Of a stretch of 34,748 nt of DNA, positions 7,371 to 15,795 are shown in pieces (position 1 is the first letter of the stretch; every line of letters begins with the position of its first letter). The stretch covers positions 1 through 34,748 of the forward strand of contig MHWW01000011.1 in assembly GCA_001824275.1 (NCBI GenBank), read 5' to 3'. This stretch comes from Candidatus Zambryskibacteria bacterium RIFOXYC1_FULL_39_10 (lineage in GTDB: Bacteria; Patescibacteriota; Minisyncoccia; Phycocordibacterales; WO2-35-19). The notes beneath the pieces were generated by a model. It did no database searches and was not told the DNA's origin. It worked only from the letters and a program-made list of their open reading frames with translations. Position numbers and translations under genes: made by a program.

Positions 7371-7640
7371 CTTGACAGCATCTTTCAAAGCCTTAGCGGC
7401 TCGGAATTTAGGGACTCTCATAGCGGCTACTTGGACTGATTCGCCAGTACGAGGGTTGCGGGCAGTTCGAGCGGCGCGAGATTTGGTTGAAAATATACCA
7501 AGTCCAGCAACGGATACTTCGCCACCACTTTTTAGTGTGCGGACGATTCCGTCAATCATAAGTTCAACTACTTCTTCAGCTTGAACCTTGGTGCCACCAA
7601 TTTTTTCATGAACGGCATTTGCTAAATCTGCTTTATTCAT
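7368..7640 (-). CDS. HU family DNA-binding protein
   Basis: MNKADLANAVHEKIGGTKVQAEEVVELMIDGIVRTLKSGGEVSVAGLGIFSTKSRAARTARNPRTGE. Confidence 0.95.
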   Translation of the reverse strand: MNKADLANAVHEKIGGTKVQAEEVVELMIDGIVRTLKSGGEVSVAGLGIFSTKSRAARTARNPRTGESVQVAAMRVPKFRAAKALKDAVK

Positions 7641-7802
7641 TTTTTTAAAATTAATAGTTTTTATAATTTCTCGACCCTGCCCAACGACAGGCAGACCTCC
7701 ATTATTTCCTCCATTTACAAGTATATATTTAAAAGCCTTTTTGGCAATACCTTGACTATATACCTGTGGATATGTAAAAAGAAGCACCTCTTCAAATAAA
7801 AT

Positions 7803-8330
7803 TTAATTACTTACACAATAATTTGTTCGAGCCGAAGGTGTGTACGAACTATGATAACTATCGTAGCCACTTGAAAGGCAGTTATTCAAAGTGTTAGTAT
7901 CAGCAGTTGAAGGATTTTCTAAATTGGCCCATAAAGTATAATAATTTGTGCCCGCTCCAACCATATAACCAGTTCTAACTCCATTAGAAGAAATTTGCCC
8001 AGATGGATCAATAAATACACTCGAGGAAACACCATTATCAACTAACCCTTGAGCGACCGCTCCTGCCGAACCAGAATAGCCAGAATAATTGAACCACCCC
8101 CAACCACCTGATCCATATGCTGTCCCTATACAATTTTGTCTCACAATATATGTGTCACATTTAGCGAAATATAGCTCCATGGCTATTTGCACTTGTTTAA
8201 GATCCATTTTTCTTTTAACATCTCTAGCCCTCGCTCTTGATTGACCAATACCTGCCAAAACTATTGAGGAAAGAATACCAATAATAGCAATAACAACAAG
8301 AAGCTCTATTAGGGTAAAGCCTTTTTTCAT
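7803..8330 (-). CDS. Type IV pilin / pseudopilin with prepilin cleavage motif
   Basis: MKKGFTLIELLVVIAIIGILSSIVLAGIGQSRARARDVKRKMDLKQVQIAMELYF. Confidence 0.92.
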   Translation of the reverse strand: MKKGFTLIELLVVIAIIGILSSIVLAGIGQSRARARDVKRKMDLKQVQIAMELYFAKCDTYIVRQNCIGTAYGSGGWGWFNYSGYSGSAGAVAQGLVDNGVSSSVFIDPSGQISSNGVRTGYMVGAGTNYYTLWANLENPSTADTNTLNNCLSSGYDSYHSSYTPSARTNYCVSN

Positions 8331-8392
8331 ATTCGTATTTTACCACCACACTTCACAAAAAAGACAATAAGTGTGGATAGATATTTTTATAC

Positions 8393-8737
8393 TTATGAAA
8401 TTTTAGAGACTAGACGAGAAAATGTTTCCGGTTTGGAAGCGGCAATTTCAGAAAGCATCTTACGATTTAAATCTATATTTAATTTTTTGAGAGAACCAAT
8501 AAATTTGCTGTATGAAAGACCCTTTTCGTGCAAGATCGAGTTTAAGCGGACATTCCACAATCGGCGGAAATCTCCTTTTTTATCTCGGCGATGAGCAAAG
8601 GCATAAGTACCAGCGTGAGCGATAGCTTCATAAGCCTGTTTCTCTTTGGTGGAACGACCAAAACGGTAGCCTTTGACTTGCTTCAATACATTCCTTCTTG
8701 TTTTTAGAGCGTTAACACCTTTTTTAACTCGTGACAT
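8393..8737 (-). CDS. rplT: 50S ribosomal protein L20
   Basis: VLKQVKGYRFGRSTKEKQAYEAIAHAGTYAFAHRRDKKGDFRRLWNVRLN. Confidence 0.97.
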   Translation of the reverse strand: MSRVKKGVNALKTRRNVLKQVKGYRFGRSTKEKQAYEAIAHAGTYAFAHRRDKKGDFRRLWNVRLNSILHEKGLSYSKFIGSLKKLNIDLNRKMLSEIAASKPETFSRLVSKIS

Positions 8738-8740
8738 AAA

Positions 8741-8926
8741 TTATTGATTATTTAAATATCTACCTCTATTTTTGTTAGTCATTTGAATTGCGACTGGACG
8801 ACGTTTTTTAAGCGTTGTGTTGGTTCGATTTTTAGCATTAAAATGATTCTGGCCAGTTTTTCTGGTCATCAGTTTTCCATTCTTAGTTACTTTAATGCGT
8901 TTTGAATATGATTTGTTTGTTTTCAT
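8741..8926 (-). CDS. rpmI: 50S ribosomal protein L35
   Basis: MKTNKSYSKRIKVTKNGKLMTRKTGQNHFNAKNRTNTTLKKRR; in-frame upstream ATG at 8944 is an alternative start. Confidence 0.92.
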   Translation of the reverse strand: MKTNKSYSKRIKVTKNGKLMTRKTGQNHFNAKNRTNTTLKKRRPVAIQMTNKNRGRYLNNQ

Positions 8927-8973
8927 ATGATTTAGCGAAATCATGTCGTGCGATACGTCGATTAGAGCACGAC
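8927..8973 (-). promoter_or_regulatory. Two abutting hairpins between infC and rpmI
   Basis: GTCGTGC/GCACGAC (8973-8945) directly followed by ATGATTT-CGCT-AAATCAT (8944-8927), then the rpmI ATG. Confidence 0.65.
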
Positions 8974-8977
8974 CATA

Positions 8978-9490
8978 CTATTTTGCACGTTCTATCATTG
9001 CTGTCAAGCCCTTAGGGCTTTTTTTGGGTTCCTCGGCTATTTTAAAATCCTCAGGAATAAGTTTAAACACTCTATCAAGTCTCTCCTTCAAAAAAGCTTC
9101 GTTCATGTATTTGGTTCTACCGGGCAAAAATAAATCAATCTTGACTCGATGCCCCTCTCTGATCCATTCGGCCGCTTTTTTGGCCTTAAGATTGAGATCG
9201 TGATCGCCAGTACCCACCTTTATTTGCAGGCTTTTTATCTCTACTGTATGAGTCTTAGCCTTAATAATCTTTTGCTTTTTGTTTTCGGTATACAAAAACT
9301 TCCCGTAATCTGTAATCTTGGCAATAGGAGGGACGGCGTTTGGTGAAATTTCAACCAAATCCAGCCCAAGTTCTAGGGCTTTCCTTAGTGCGTCTCGAGT
9401 TAGAGTTACGCCAAAATTTTCTCCCTCTGGACCTATCAGGCGAACATTTTCTGCCCTAATGAAGTTATTGATCCTGTGTTTAATAGCCAA
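8978..9490 (-). CDS. infC: Translation initiation factor IF-3
   Basis: RLIGPEGENFGV, LGLDLVEISPNAVPPIAKITDYGKFLY, KIKxxxGDHDLNLKAKKA; non-ATG start (TTG or adjacent ATT). Confidence 0.96.
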   Translation of the reverse strand: MAIKHRINNFIRAENVRLIGPEGENFGVTLTRDALRKALELGLDLVEISPNAVPPIAKITDYGKFLYTENKKQKIIKAKTHTVEIKSLQIKVGTGDHDLNLKAKKAAEWIREGHRVKIDLFLPGRTKYMNEAFLKERLDRVFKLIPEDFKIAEEPKKSPKGLTAMIERAK

Positions 9491-9553
9491 AATTATAAAT
9501 TATTTTCTAACAAGAGTAGTATAGCATGTATCTCCAGATATATCTAACGGGGG

Positions 9554-10642
9554 TTAGAAAGGATTTTTGGCACCTCGGATTTCAAAATGGAGGTGGGCTC
9601 CGGTCACTTTGCCAGATTTACCAACTGTACCTATGACCTCTCCTTGTTCCACCGAATCTCCGACAGAAACATAATTTTGACTATTGTGAGAATAGAGAGT
9701 TTGAGTTCCGTTCTTATGTTTTATAACAATATAATTTCCATAACCACCGTTCCAACCACCAATCCTGCTGATAATAACTTCTCCGCCAGCTGAAGCAAGT
9801 ATTGATGTACCGACTGGCGCAGCGATATCAATAGCATTATGTCCATGGAGCCCTTGACTCCTTTTACCACCAGCAACTGGTCTAATATAATAACCGCTAT
9901 AATCTTTGGTTGAAGAGCTACCAGCAGAAACATATGAACCTGTTGAAGGGGTCGCCAAGACTTCTCCGTCGGGCACTATAACTGTCACACCCAGAGTCAA
10001 ACTATCTCCCTTACTGATGTTATTATAAGCCAATATTTCACTCTCATCAGCTTTATACTTTTTGGCCAAAGAAGCGATGGTGTCACCTTTTACTACCACA
10101 TGTTTAACACCAGAAATCGGCAAAATCACCAAGGTGTCTCCAACTTTTAGTGTATTTGAAGAAAGGTCGTTGCCCCATTTTATGGTATTCACAGTCACAT
10201 TAAACATTTCGGCTATTTGAGAAAGAGTGTCTCCTTCACGAACAACATAAATACTAATCTGGTCGCTAGTTGGTTTTGATGAAAGTTCTGAAGTTCCCAA
10301 AGGGCCCGCATTTGAAACTAAAGCACTACCTTCTACTGTTGGCGTGGTAGAAGTTTGGCTTAACGGAGTATTCACCGCGACAAGCAAAGCCATGTTTTGG
10401 ATATTTTTGCCTGAAAGTAGGTTTTCTTTTTCAGAACCGCCAAAAAACATATTATTCAAAATTCCTACCAGACCAGCTGATACCGAAATTGGCAATAGCA
10501 AAATAACCAAAACCAAAAATAGTTTTTTTGGATTAAGAAAAGATTTTAGATTACTATTTCGCCCGATTCTACTTAGAAAATAACGCTTTTTTGAATCAGG
10601 GTCATGAGGTGTGGTTAAAATAAGCCTAGGGTTAATGATAAT
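9554..10642 (-). CDS. LysM (x2) + M23 family metallopeptidase; start codon uncertain
   Basis: VREGDTLSQIAEMFNVTVNTIKWGNDL, VVKGDTIASLAKKY, HGHNAIDIAAPVGTSILA, HLHFEIRGAKNPF; frame open upstream to TGA at 10643-10645. Confidence 0.9.
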   Translation of the reverse strand: MIINPRLILTTPHDPDSKKRYFLSRIGRNSNLKSFLNPKKLFLVLVILLLPISVSAGLVGILNNMFFGGSEKENLLSGKNIQNMALLVAVNTPLSQTSTTPTVEGSALVSNAGPLGTSELSSKPTSDQISIYVVREGDTLSQIAEMFNVTVNTIKWGNDLSSNTLKVGDTLVILPISGVKHVVVKGDTIASLAKKYKADESEILAYNNISKGDSLTLGVTVIVPDGEVLATPSTGSYVSAGSSSTKDYSGYYIRPVAGGKRSQGLHGHNAIDIAAPVGTSILASAGGEVIISRIGGWNGGYGNYIVIKHKNGTQTLYSHNSQNYVSVGDSVEQGEVIGTVGKSGKVTGAHLHFEIRGAKNPF

Positions 10643-10793
10643 TCAAGATTTTCTTTAAAAAATGGCTAAAAATAAGCCTTTTTCAGAAACTCAGTATCCT
10701 TTGAACACGCTTAAAATTGTAGCAAAAACAGCCCTTTTAGCAACTTGTTTTTTATAAAGATGTGGATTGTAAATTTTCTGATAAGATAGATAG

Positions 10794-12779
10794 GTGGAAG
10801 AAAAAAATAAATTTTTTGAATTAAATGAGGCGCAGAGGAAGGCGGTAGAAGCTACCGAGGGGCCACTTCTGGTGCTTGCCGGAGCAGGAGCGGGTAAAAC
10901 CAAAACAATTACCTACCGAATTTTAAATTTAATTCAAAAGGGAGTGGCTCCTGAAAATATTTTGGCCGTAACTTTTACCAACAAAGCCGCCAAAGAGATG
11001 GGTGAGAGGATTACCAAACTTTTAGGAGATACCGCGGAGATTAATAGACCAATTTCAATCAAAGGTAAGCCATTTGTTGCCACTTTCCACGGATTGGGAG
11101 CCTATATTATAAAAGAAAATTTTAGAGAAGCGGGAGTTAAAAAATATTTTAGTATCTATGATAGGGATGATTCAAAAAGGATTGTTAAAGCTTCGCTTGT
11201 CAAAAACGGTTATGACCCAAAACAGTTTGAACCGGGGAAAATTCTAGGCATTATCTCTCGAGAAAAAGGCAATTTCGTATCTGTAGAGGAGTATTCGCAA
11301 AAAGCCGGCGGTGAATATTTTGGTGGCATTGTCTTCAAAGTCTGGCAGGATTATGAAATTGATTTGAGGAAAGAAAATGCATTGGACTTCGATGACTTAC
11401 TCTTAGTTTCAGCCAAACTTTTACAAAAAGAAGAAATAAGGAAATTTTATTCTGAAAAATGGAAATACATTCATATAGATGAGTACCAAGATACCAATAA
11501 GGTGCAGTACCAGATCGCTGAAGCCATCGCGAGGGAGCATCAAAATATTTGCGCCGTGGGCGATGTAGACCAAAATATTTACACTTGGCGCAATGCCAGT
11601 ATCAAAAATATTTTGCATTTTGAAAAAGATTACAAAAATTCTCAATTGGTAGTCTTGGAAGAAAATTATCGCTCTACCAAAACCATTTTGGAGGTAGCCA
11701 ACAGAATAATTGAAAAAAATAAATTAAGAATGGAGAGGAAGCTTGTCACCCAAAATGCCGAGGGTGACAAGGTGGGGATTTTTGAAGCGCTTACCGAAAA
11801 CCATGAAGCGGTATTTGTGGTGGAAAAAATCAAAGAATTGCAAAAAAATGGTGTGCCACTTTCGGAAATTGCGGTCTTATACAGGGCCAACTTCCAATCT
11901 CGAGTTTTGGAAGAAGAGTTTCTGTCTAAAAATGTACCCTATCAAGTGCTCGGCACCAGATTTTTTGAAAGAAAAGAAGTCAAAGATATTTTGGCATTTG
12001 TGAGGTTTTGTTTAAACCCTGATAGTATTTCTGATTTGAAAAGGATTATAAATGTCCCTCCACGAGGGATAGGCAAAACCACTTTGCTAAAAATCGTAGA
12101 AGGTAAAGAAGATTCACTGCCCGCGGCAATGAAAATAAAAATGGGTAATTTCAGAGTACTTCTGCGTCGAATCAAAAATTTTGCTTTGGGGAACCCGCCT
12201 TCAAAAACAATTTTGTATATTGCCGAAGAAGTGGGTTTAAATAAAAATCTAGAAAAGTCTGAAGAGGGAACTGAGAGAATAGAAAATATTAAAGAGCTCG
12301 CCGCCCTCGCTAGCCGTTATGACAAATTGTTTGCTCCAAATGATATCGAAATTGGCGGCAATAGTTGGGAGGAGGGGATACAAAAATTGCTTGAAGACAC
12401 TTCTTTAGCATCAGACCAAGATGGTGATAAGGAGGAGAAGGATGGTGCAAGACTTATGACTGTACACGCAAGCAAAGGGCTTGAATTCTCTTATGTTTTT
12501 ATTACTGGTTTAGAAGAAGGGCTTTTCCCTCACGACCGAAATAACGACGAAAATGTAAGCGACGAAGAAGCCGAGGAAGAGCGCCGACTTTTTTATGTCG
12601 CCATCACCCGCGCCAAGAAAAAACTTTTCCTCTCTTACGCCCAGAGTCGCACTATTTTTGGCAATCGGGGCTCCAATATTCCTTCTGAATTTGTTTTGGA
12701 AATCCCTGACGAATTTTTGGAGCACGAGTTTCTTGACTACACCCCAAAACACAAACCTCTTTTACACATTGAGTTTTAA
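10794..12779 (+). CDS. UvrD/PcrA family ATP-dependent DNA helicase (GTG start)
   Basis: LNEAQRKAVEATEGPLLVLAGAGAGKTKTI, VTFTNKAAKEM, DEYQDTN, LEENYRST, VTRAKK-type motif VAITRAKKKLFL. Confidence 0.96.
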   Translation: MEEKNKFFELNEAQRKAVEATEGPLLVLAGAGAGKTKTITYRILNLIQKGVAPENILAVTFTNKAAKEMGERITKLLGDTAEINRPISIKGKPFVATFHGLGAYIIKENFREAGVKKYFSIYDRDDSKRIVKASLVKNGYDPKQFEPGKILGIISREKGNFVSVEEYSQKAGGEYFGGIVFKVWQDYEIDLRKENALDFDDLLLVSAKLLQKEEIRKFYSEKWKYIHIDEYQDTNKVQYQIAEAIAREHQNICAVGDVDQNIYTWRNASIKNILHFEKDYKNSQLVVLEENYRSTKTILEVANRIIEKNKLRMERKLVTQNAEGDKVGIFEALTENHEAVFVVEKIKELQKNGVPLSEIAVLYRANFQSRVLEEEFLSKNVPYQVLGTRFFERKEVKDILAFVRFCLNPDSISDLKRIINVPPRGIGKTTLLKIVEGKEDSLPAAMKIKMGNFRVLLRRIKNFALGNPPSKTILYIAEEVGLNKNLEKSEEGTERIENIKELAALASRYDKLFAPNDIEIGGNSWEEGIQKLLEDTSLASDQDGDKEEKDGARLMTVHASKGLEFSYVFITGLEEGLFPHDRNNDENVSDEEAEEERRLFYVAITRAKKKLFLSYAQSRTIFGNRGSNIPSEFVLEIPDEFLEHEFLDYTPKHKPLLHIEF

Positions 12780-12793
12780 TGTAATATTAAAAA

Positions 12794-13672
12794 ATGACAA
12801 ACATTTTGAAAAAAAGTTTAGGGCAAAATTTTTTGAAAGATAAAGGCATTTTGAAAAAAATTGCTGATTTTGCACAGATTGAAAAAGAAGACACTGTGGT
12901 AGAGGTGGGCCCAGGGGAGGGAACACTGACCGAGCTGCTTCTTGAGAGAGCAAAAAAGGTAATAGCGGTAGAAAAAGATGATAGAATGGTGGAGTTTTTG
13001 ACCCGCCCGCCTCGCATACGCGAGAGCGTTGCGGGCGGGAAGAAAAATTTTATAGATAATAAGCTAGAGGTAATTGCTGGAGACATTTTAAATATTGACC
13101 TAAAAATATTTCCCAAAAACTATATCCTTGTTGGCAACATCCCATATTACATAACTGGCGCTTTGTTTAAAAAAACTTTGGAGTCTAAAAATCCTCCAAA
13201 ATCCTTAACTTTTGTTGTTCAAAAAGAAGTAGCGGAGAGGATTATGGGCTCCCACTTCGCTAAAGCTTCGCGGGACAAGAAAGAAAGTATTTTGAGTATT
13301 TCAATAAAAGTTTATGGCACACCTGAATTTGGTGGGGTGATAAAAGCTGGCAGTTTTAATCCCAAACCAAAAGTTGATTCAGCTATTCTATCGGTGAGAA
13401 ATATAAGTAAAGTGAGGTTTGAGAACGTTCAAGAACAAGATTTTTTTGAAATTTTAAAAGCGGGTTTTGCACACAAAAGAAAGCTGCTTATAAAAAACCT
13501 TATTTCTAGCCCTAGAAACACACCTAGGGCTACCCTGTGTAATTTAGAGACGATACTTAGGATTTTTAAGAAATGTGGAATTTCAGAGAAAGCTCGGGCT
13601 GAAGATTTGAAAGTTGAAGATTGGTTCGCTATGACCAGAGAATTGTTAATCAGTAGTGAATTTTTGCATTAA
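12794..13672 (+). CDS. rsmA: 16S rRNA (adenine1518-N6/1519-N6)-dimethyltransferase
   Basis: KKSLGQNFLKDKGILKKI, VVEVGPGEGTLTELL, LVGNIPYYITGAL, VQKEVAERI, PKPKVDSAIL; contains in-frame palindromic insert. Confidence 0.95.
   Translation: MTNILKKSLGQNFLKDKGILKKIADFAQIEKEDTVVEVGPGEGTLTELLLERAKKVIAVEKDDRMVEFLTRPPRIRESVAGGKKNFIDNKLEVIAGDILNIDLKIFPKNYILVGNIPYYITGALFKKTLESKNPPKSLTFVVQKEVAERIMGSHFAKASRDKKESILSISIKVYGTPEFGGVIKAGSFNPKPKVDSAILSVRNISKVRFENVQEQDFFEILKAGFAHKRKLLIKNLISSPRNTPRATLCNLETILRIFKKCGISEKARAEDLKVEDWFAMTRELLISSEFLH
13002..13039. repeat. In-frame palindromic element, copy 2 (CCCGCCCGC-CTCGC-ATAC-GCGAG-AGCGTT-GCGGGCGGG)
   Basis: Same outer and inner arms as 566-601. Confidence 0.9.
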
Positions 13673-13715
13673 AATAAATTTTATGCACAAAGTGCAATGC
13701 AAAAATCTACTACTG
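13651..13715. repeat. Large imperfect inverted repeat with nested hairpins spanning the rsmA stop codon
   Basis: CAGTAGTGAATTTTTGCATT vs reverse complement CAGTAGTAGATTTTTGCATT (18/20); inner TGCAC-AAA-GTGCA. Confidence 0.75.
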
Positions 13716-13717
13716 GG

Positions 13718-13735
13718 TGTTATAATTATAATGTG
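13718..13735 (+). promoter_or_regulatory. Extended -10 promoter TGtTATAAT ahead of the T4SS-like operon
   Basis: TGTTATAAT 13718-13726; GTG start candidate 7 nt after the -10 box. Confidence 0.55.
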
Positions 13736-14584
13736 ATTTTGCCGAGCAAAAAGGTTTTAAGCGTTTTTATAATAACAGCCGCTTTGGTAGTGGCAATAAT
13801 TATTGCTTTCGGCAAAGACAAGAGTAGCACCGCTATCAACTTTGCTAGCGATTTGATTGCCGGAGAAAAATTAACTATTCCTGAAAACCAAAATTGGCAG
13901 GACGAATTGACTAATGTGGTGCCGAGCACTAATCAAGTGGCAACTAAGGAGGATCTTTCAGAAAATGGAGTCACAGACACAGTAGCCACAACTTTAATTT
14001 CAAACTATATCGCCCTGAAACAAAATGGCTCATTAACTGGGGAATCGGCTCAAAAACTTATAGATCAAACCATAGAATATGTAGAAAAAAACAGTAGCCA
14101 AACTGCTCTGATTTCGGAGTCAGGACTTAATATTGTCTCTGACAATGGCAAAACCTCTATTTCACAATATGGAGAAAATTTGGGAATGATTTTTAAAACC
14201 AATAAACCCAAAGTAGTGAGGAATGAAATGGAAATTATAACCCAGATTGTAGAATCAAAGGACTCTAATAAAATGAGTGATTTGAACACCATCATTGCTG
14301 TCTATGAAAAAATATTAGCTGAATTAATAAAAATGCCAGTACCAAAAACTTTTGTTAAAGCACATTTGGATATGACTAATGGAGTTAAGGGTATGATTAT
14401 GGCCCTCACAGAAATTAAAACTGTGTTAAGTGACCCCGTTAAAAGCCTCTCGGCAATGGAGTTATATCAAGAAGGATCAACAATATTCATTCAAGCCAAA
14501 CAGGCCACCAATATCTTCATTATTCAAAATAATATTGTTTATAAACAAGGAACTGGTGGCTACTACCTGTTATATGGCATATAA
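13733..14584 (+). CDS. Hypothetical membrane-anchored protein, first gene of the T4SS-like cluster
   Basis: ORF 13697-14584 in the track; GTG at 13733 preferred; N-terminal TM VLSVFIITAALVVAIIIAFG. Confidence 0.7.
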   Translation: MILPSKKVLSVFIITAALVVAIIIAFGKDKSSTAINFASDLIAGEKLTIPENQNWQDELTNVVPSTNQVATKEDLSENGVTDTVATTLISNYIALKQNGSLTGESAQKLIDQTIEYVEKNSSQTALISESGLNIVSDNGKTSISQYGENLGMIFKTNKPKVVRNEMEIITQIVESKDSNKMSDLNTIIAVYEKILAELIKMPVPKTFVKAHLDMTNGVKGMIMALTEIKTVLSDPVKSLSAMELYQEGSTIFIQAKQATNIFIIQNNIVYKQGTGGYYLLYGI

Positions 14585-14589
14585 TTAAT

Positions 14590-15783
14590 ATGAAAATTAT
14601 GAATAACTTATTCAAAAAAACTCTCACTTTTGTTTTAATAACAAGTTTTGTTTTCTCACCTGCTTTCGCAATACCCGCCATGGCCCAATGGGTTGTTTGG
14701 GATCCAGGGAATTTTGTTCCAAACACTGTTACCTCTGTAAATACTACAATTTCTGCAGGATCGGACGTTGGTCAAACAATGAAAGAGTATGGTCTTGATG
14801 CTATAGCGGGAATAATCGCAAATTTAATTATTGAAAGAATGTCGGCTAGCACCGTTAAATGGATAAATAGCGGTTTCAAAGGTAAACCAGCCTATGTAAC
14901 TGATCCAACAGCATACTTTTCAAATATTGGGGACGGTATAGCTGGCCAGTTTATATTTTCAAATCCAAATTTAAATTTTCTTTGTGGTCCTATGTCGGCT
15001 AAAATAAAACTTGCCCTCGCAAACAACTACACGAGAAACGGGGAAGGAGCGTGGCGATGTACTTTAACCGGTGTGATAGACAATGTTGATGATTTTATGA
15101 ATGATTTTGAACAAGGTGGCTGGGACGGATTCTTTTTGCTTACTCAAGAACAACAAAACAACCCGGTCGGCGCTTACATTCAAGCCGAAGGAGAATTAGC
15201 GAGACAAATTGCCTCAAAAGTTGGTGAAAAAGATAAAGAACTTTCTTGGGGTGGTGGTTTTATGAGTCAAAAGGAGTGTATTGAAACTGGACCGGCAATT
15301 AGCGTTCCAATATACGATGCATCAGGCAAGGAAATTGGTTCAAAGCCGGCCGAAGGACCTTGTTTGAAAGAAGTAACTGTCACTCCAGGTGATACTATTT
15401 CGAATCAATTAAACAAACAACTTGGAATGGGGAACGAGAGGTTGGCGGTAGCAGATGAAATAAATGAGATAGTAAGTGCTCTTCTAAACAAACTGGCTTC
15501 AACCATCGTTGGTGGGATAGGTAAGGGCTTAAGGAGTTTAAGCAGTCCTGACCCTGTAAGCGGTAACGAAAAGTTTAACGAGCAACTATCAAGTCAAACA
15601 ACAGTGGTTGATTATTTCTGTGTTACTGATGTTAATAACCCAAATTATAATCCAAACATTAAGTGTGGTACACCAGATACTTCAGTTTTGGACACACCCC
15701 CACCAGATTTGGATTACAATCTTGACTCCGGTAAACCAGTTTATGATCCCGGTTATCCCGGTCAGTCAACATCAAATCCTTAA
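14590..15783 (+). CDS. Hypothetical secreted/periplasmic protein in the T4SS-like cluster
   Basis: Signal peptide MKIMNNLFKKTLTFVLITSFVFSPAFAIPAMAQ; Cys-containing body; position upstream of the TrbL/VirB6-like gene. Confidence 0.75.
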   Translation: MKIMNNLFKKTLTFVLITSFVFSPAFAIPAMAQWVVWDPGNFVPNTVTSVNTTISAGSDVGQTMKEYGLDAIAGIIANLIIERMSASTVKWINSGFKGKPAYVTDPTAYFSNIGDGIAGQFIFSNPNLNFLCGPMSAKIKLALANNYTRNGEGAWRCTLTGVIDNVDDFMNDFEQGGWDGFFLLTQEQQNNPVGAYIQAEGELARQIASKVGEKDKELSWGGGFMSQKECIETGPAISVPIYDASGKEIGSKPAEGPCLKEVTVTPGDTISNQLNKQLGMGNERLAVADEINEIVSALLNKLASTIVGGIGKGLRSLSSPDPVSGNEKFNEQLSSQTTVVDYFCVTDVNNPNYNPNIKCGTPDTSVLDTPPPDLDYNLDSGKPVYDPGYPGQSTSNP

Positions 15784-15795
15784 AAGAGTTCCTGG

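Noticed and set aside
7641-7787. N-terminal extension of the HU ORF
   Set aside because: Conserved HU starts at MNKADLANAV; the extension lacks HU-like sequence.
8942-8953. 12-nt inverted match CATGTCGTGCGA with TCGCACGACATG near 1669-1680
   Set aside because: Matches of this length are expected by chance in a 35-kb self-comparison; no flanking similarity.
13246-13275. TCCCAC...GCGGGA around CTTCGCTAAAGCTTCG in rsmA as another coding palindrome
   Set aside because: Stem is short with a mismatch and the CTTCGC units are direct, not inverted; too weak without more copies.
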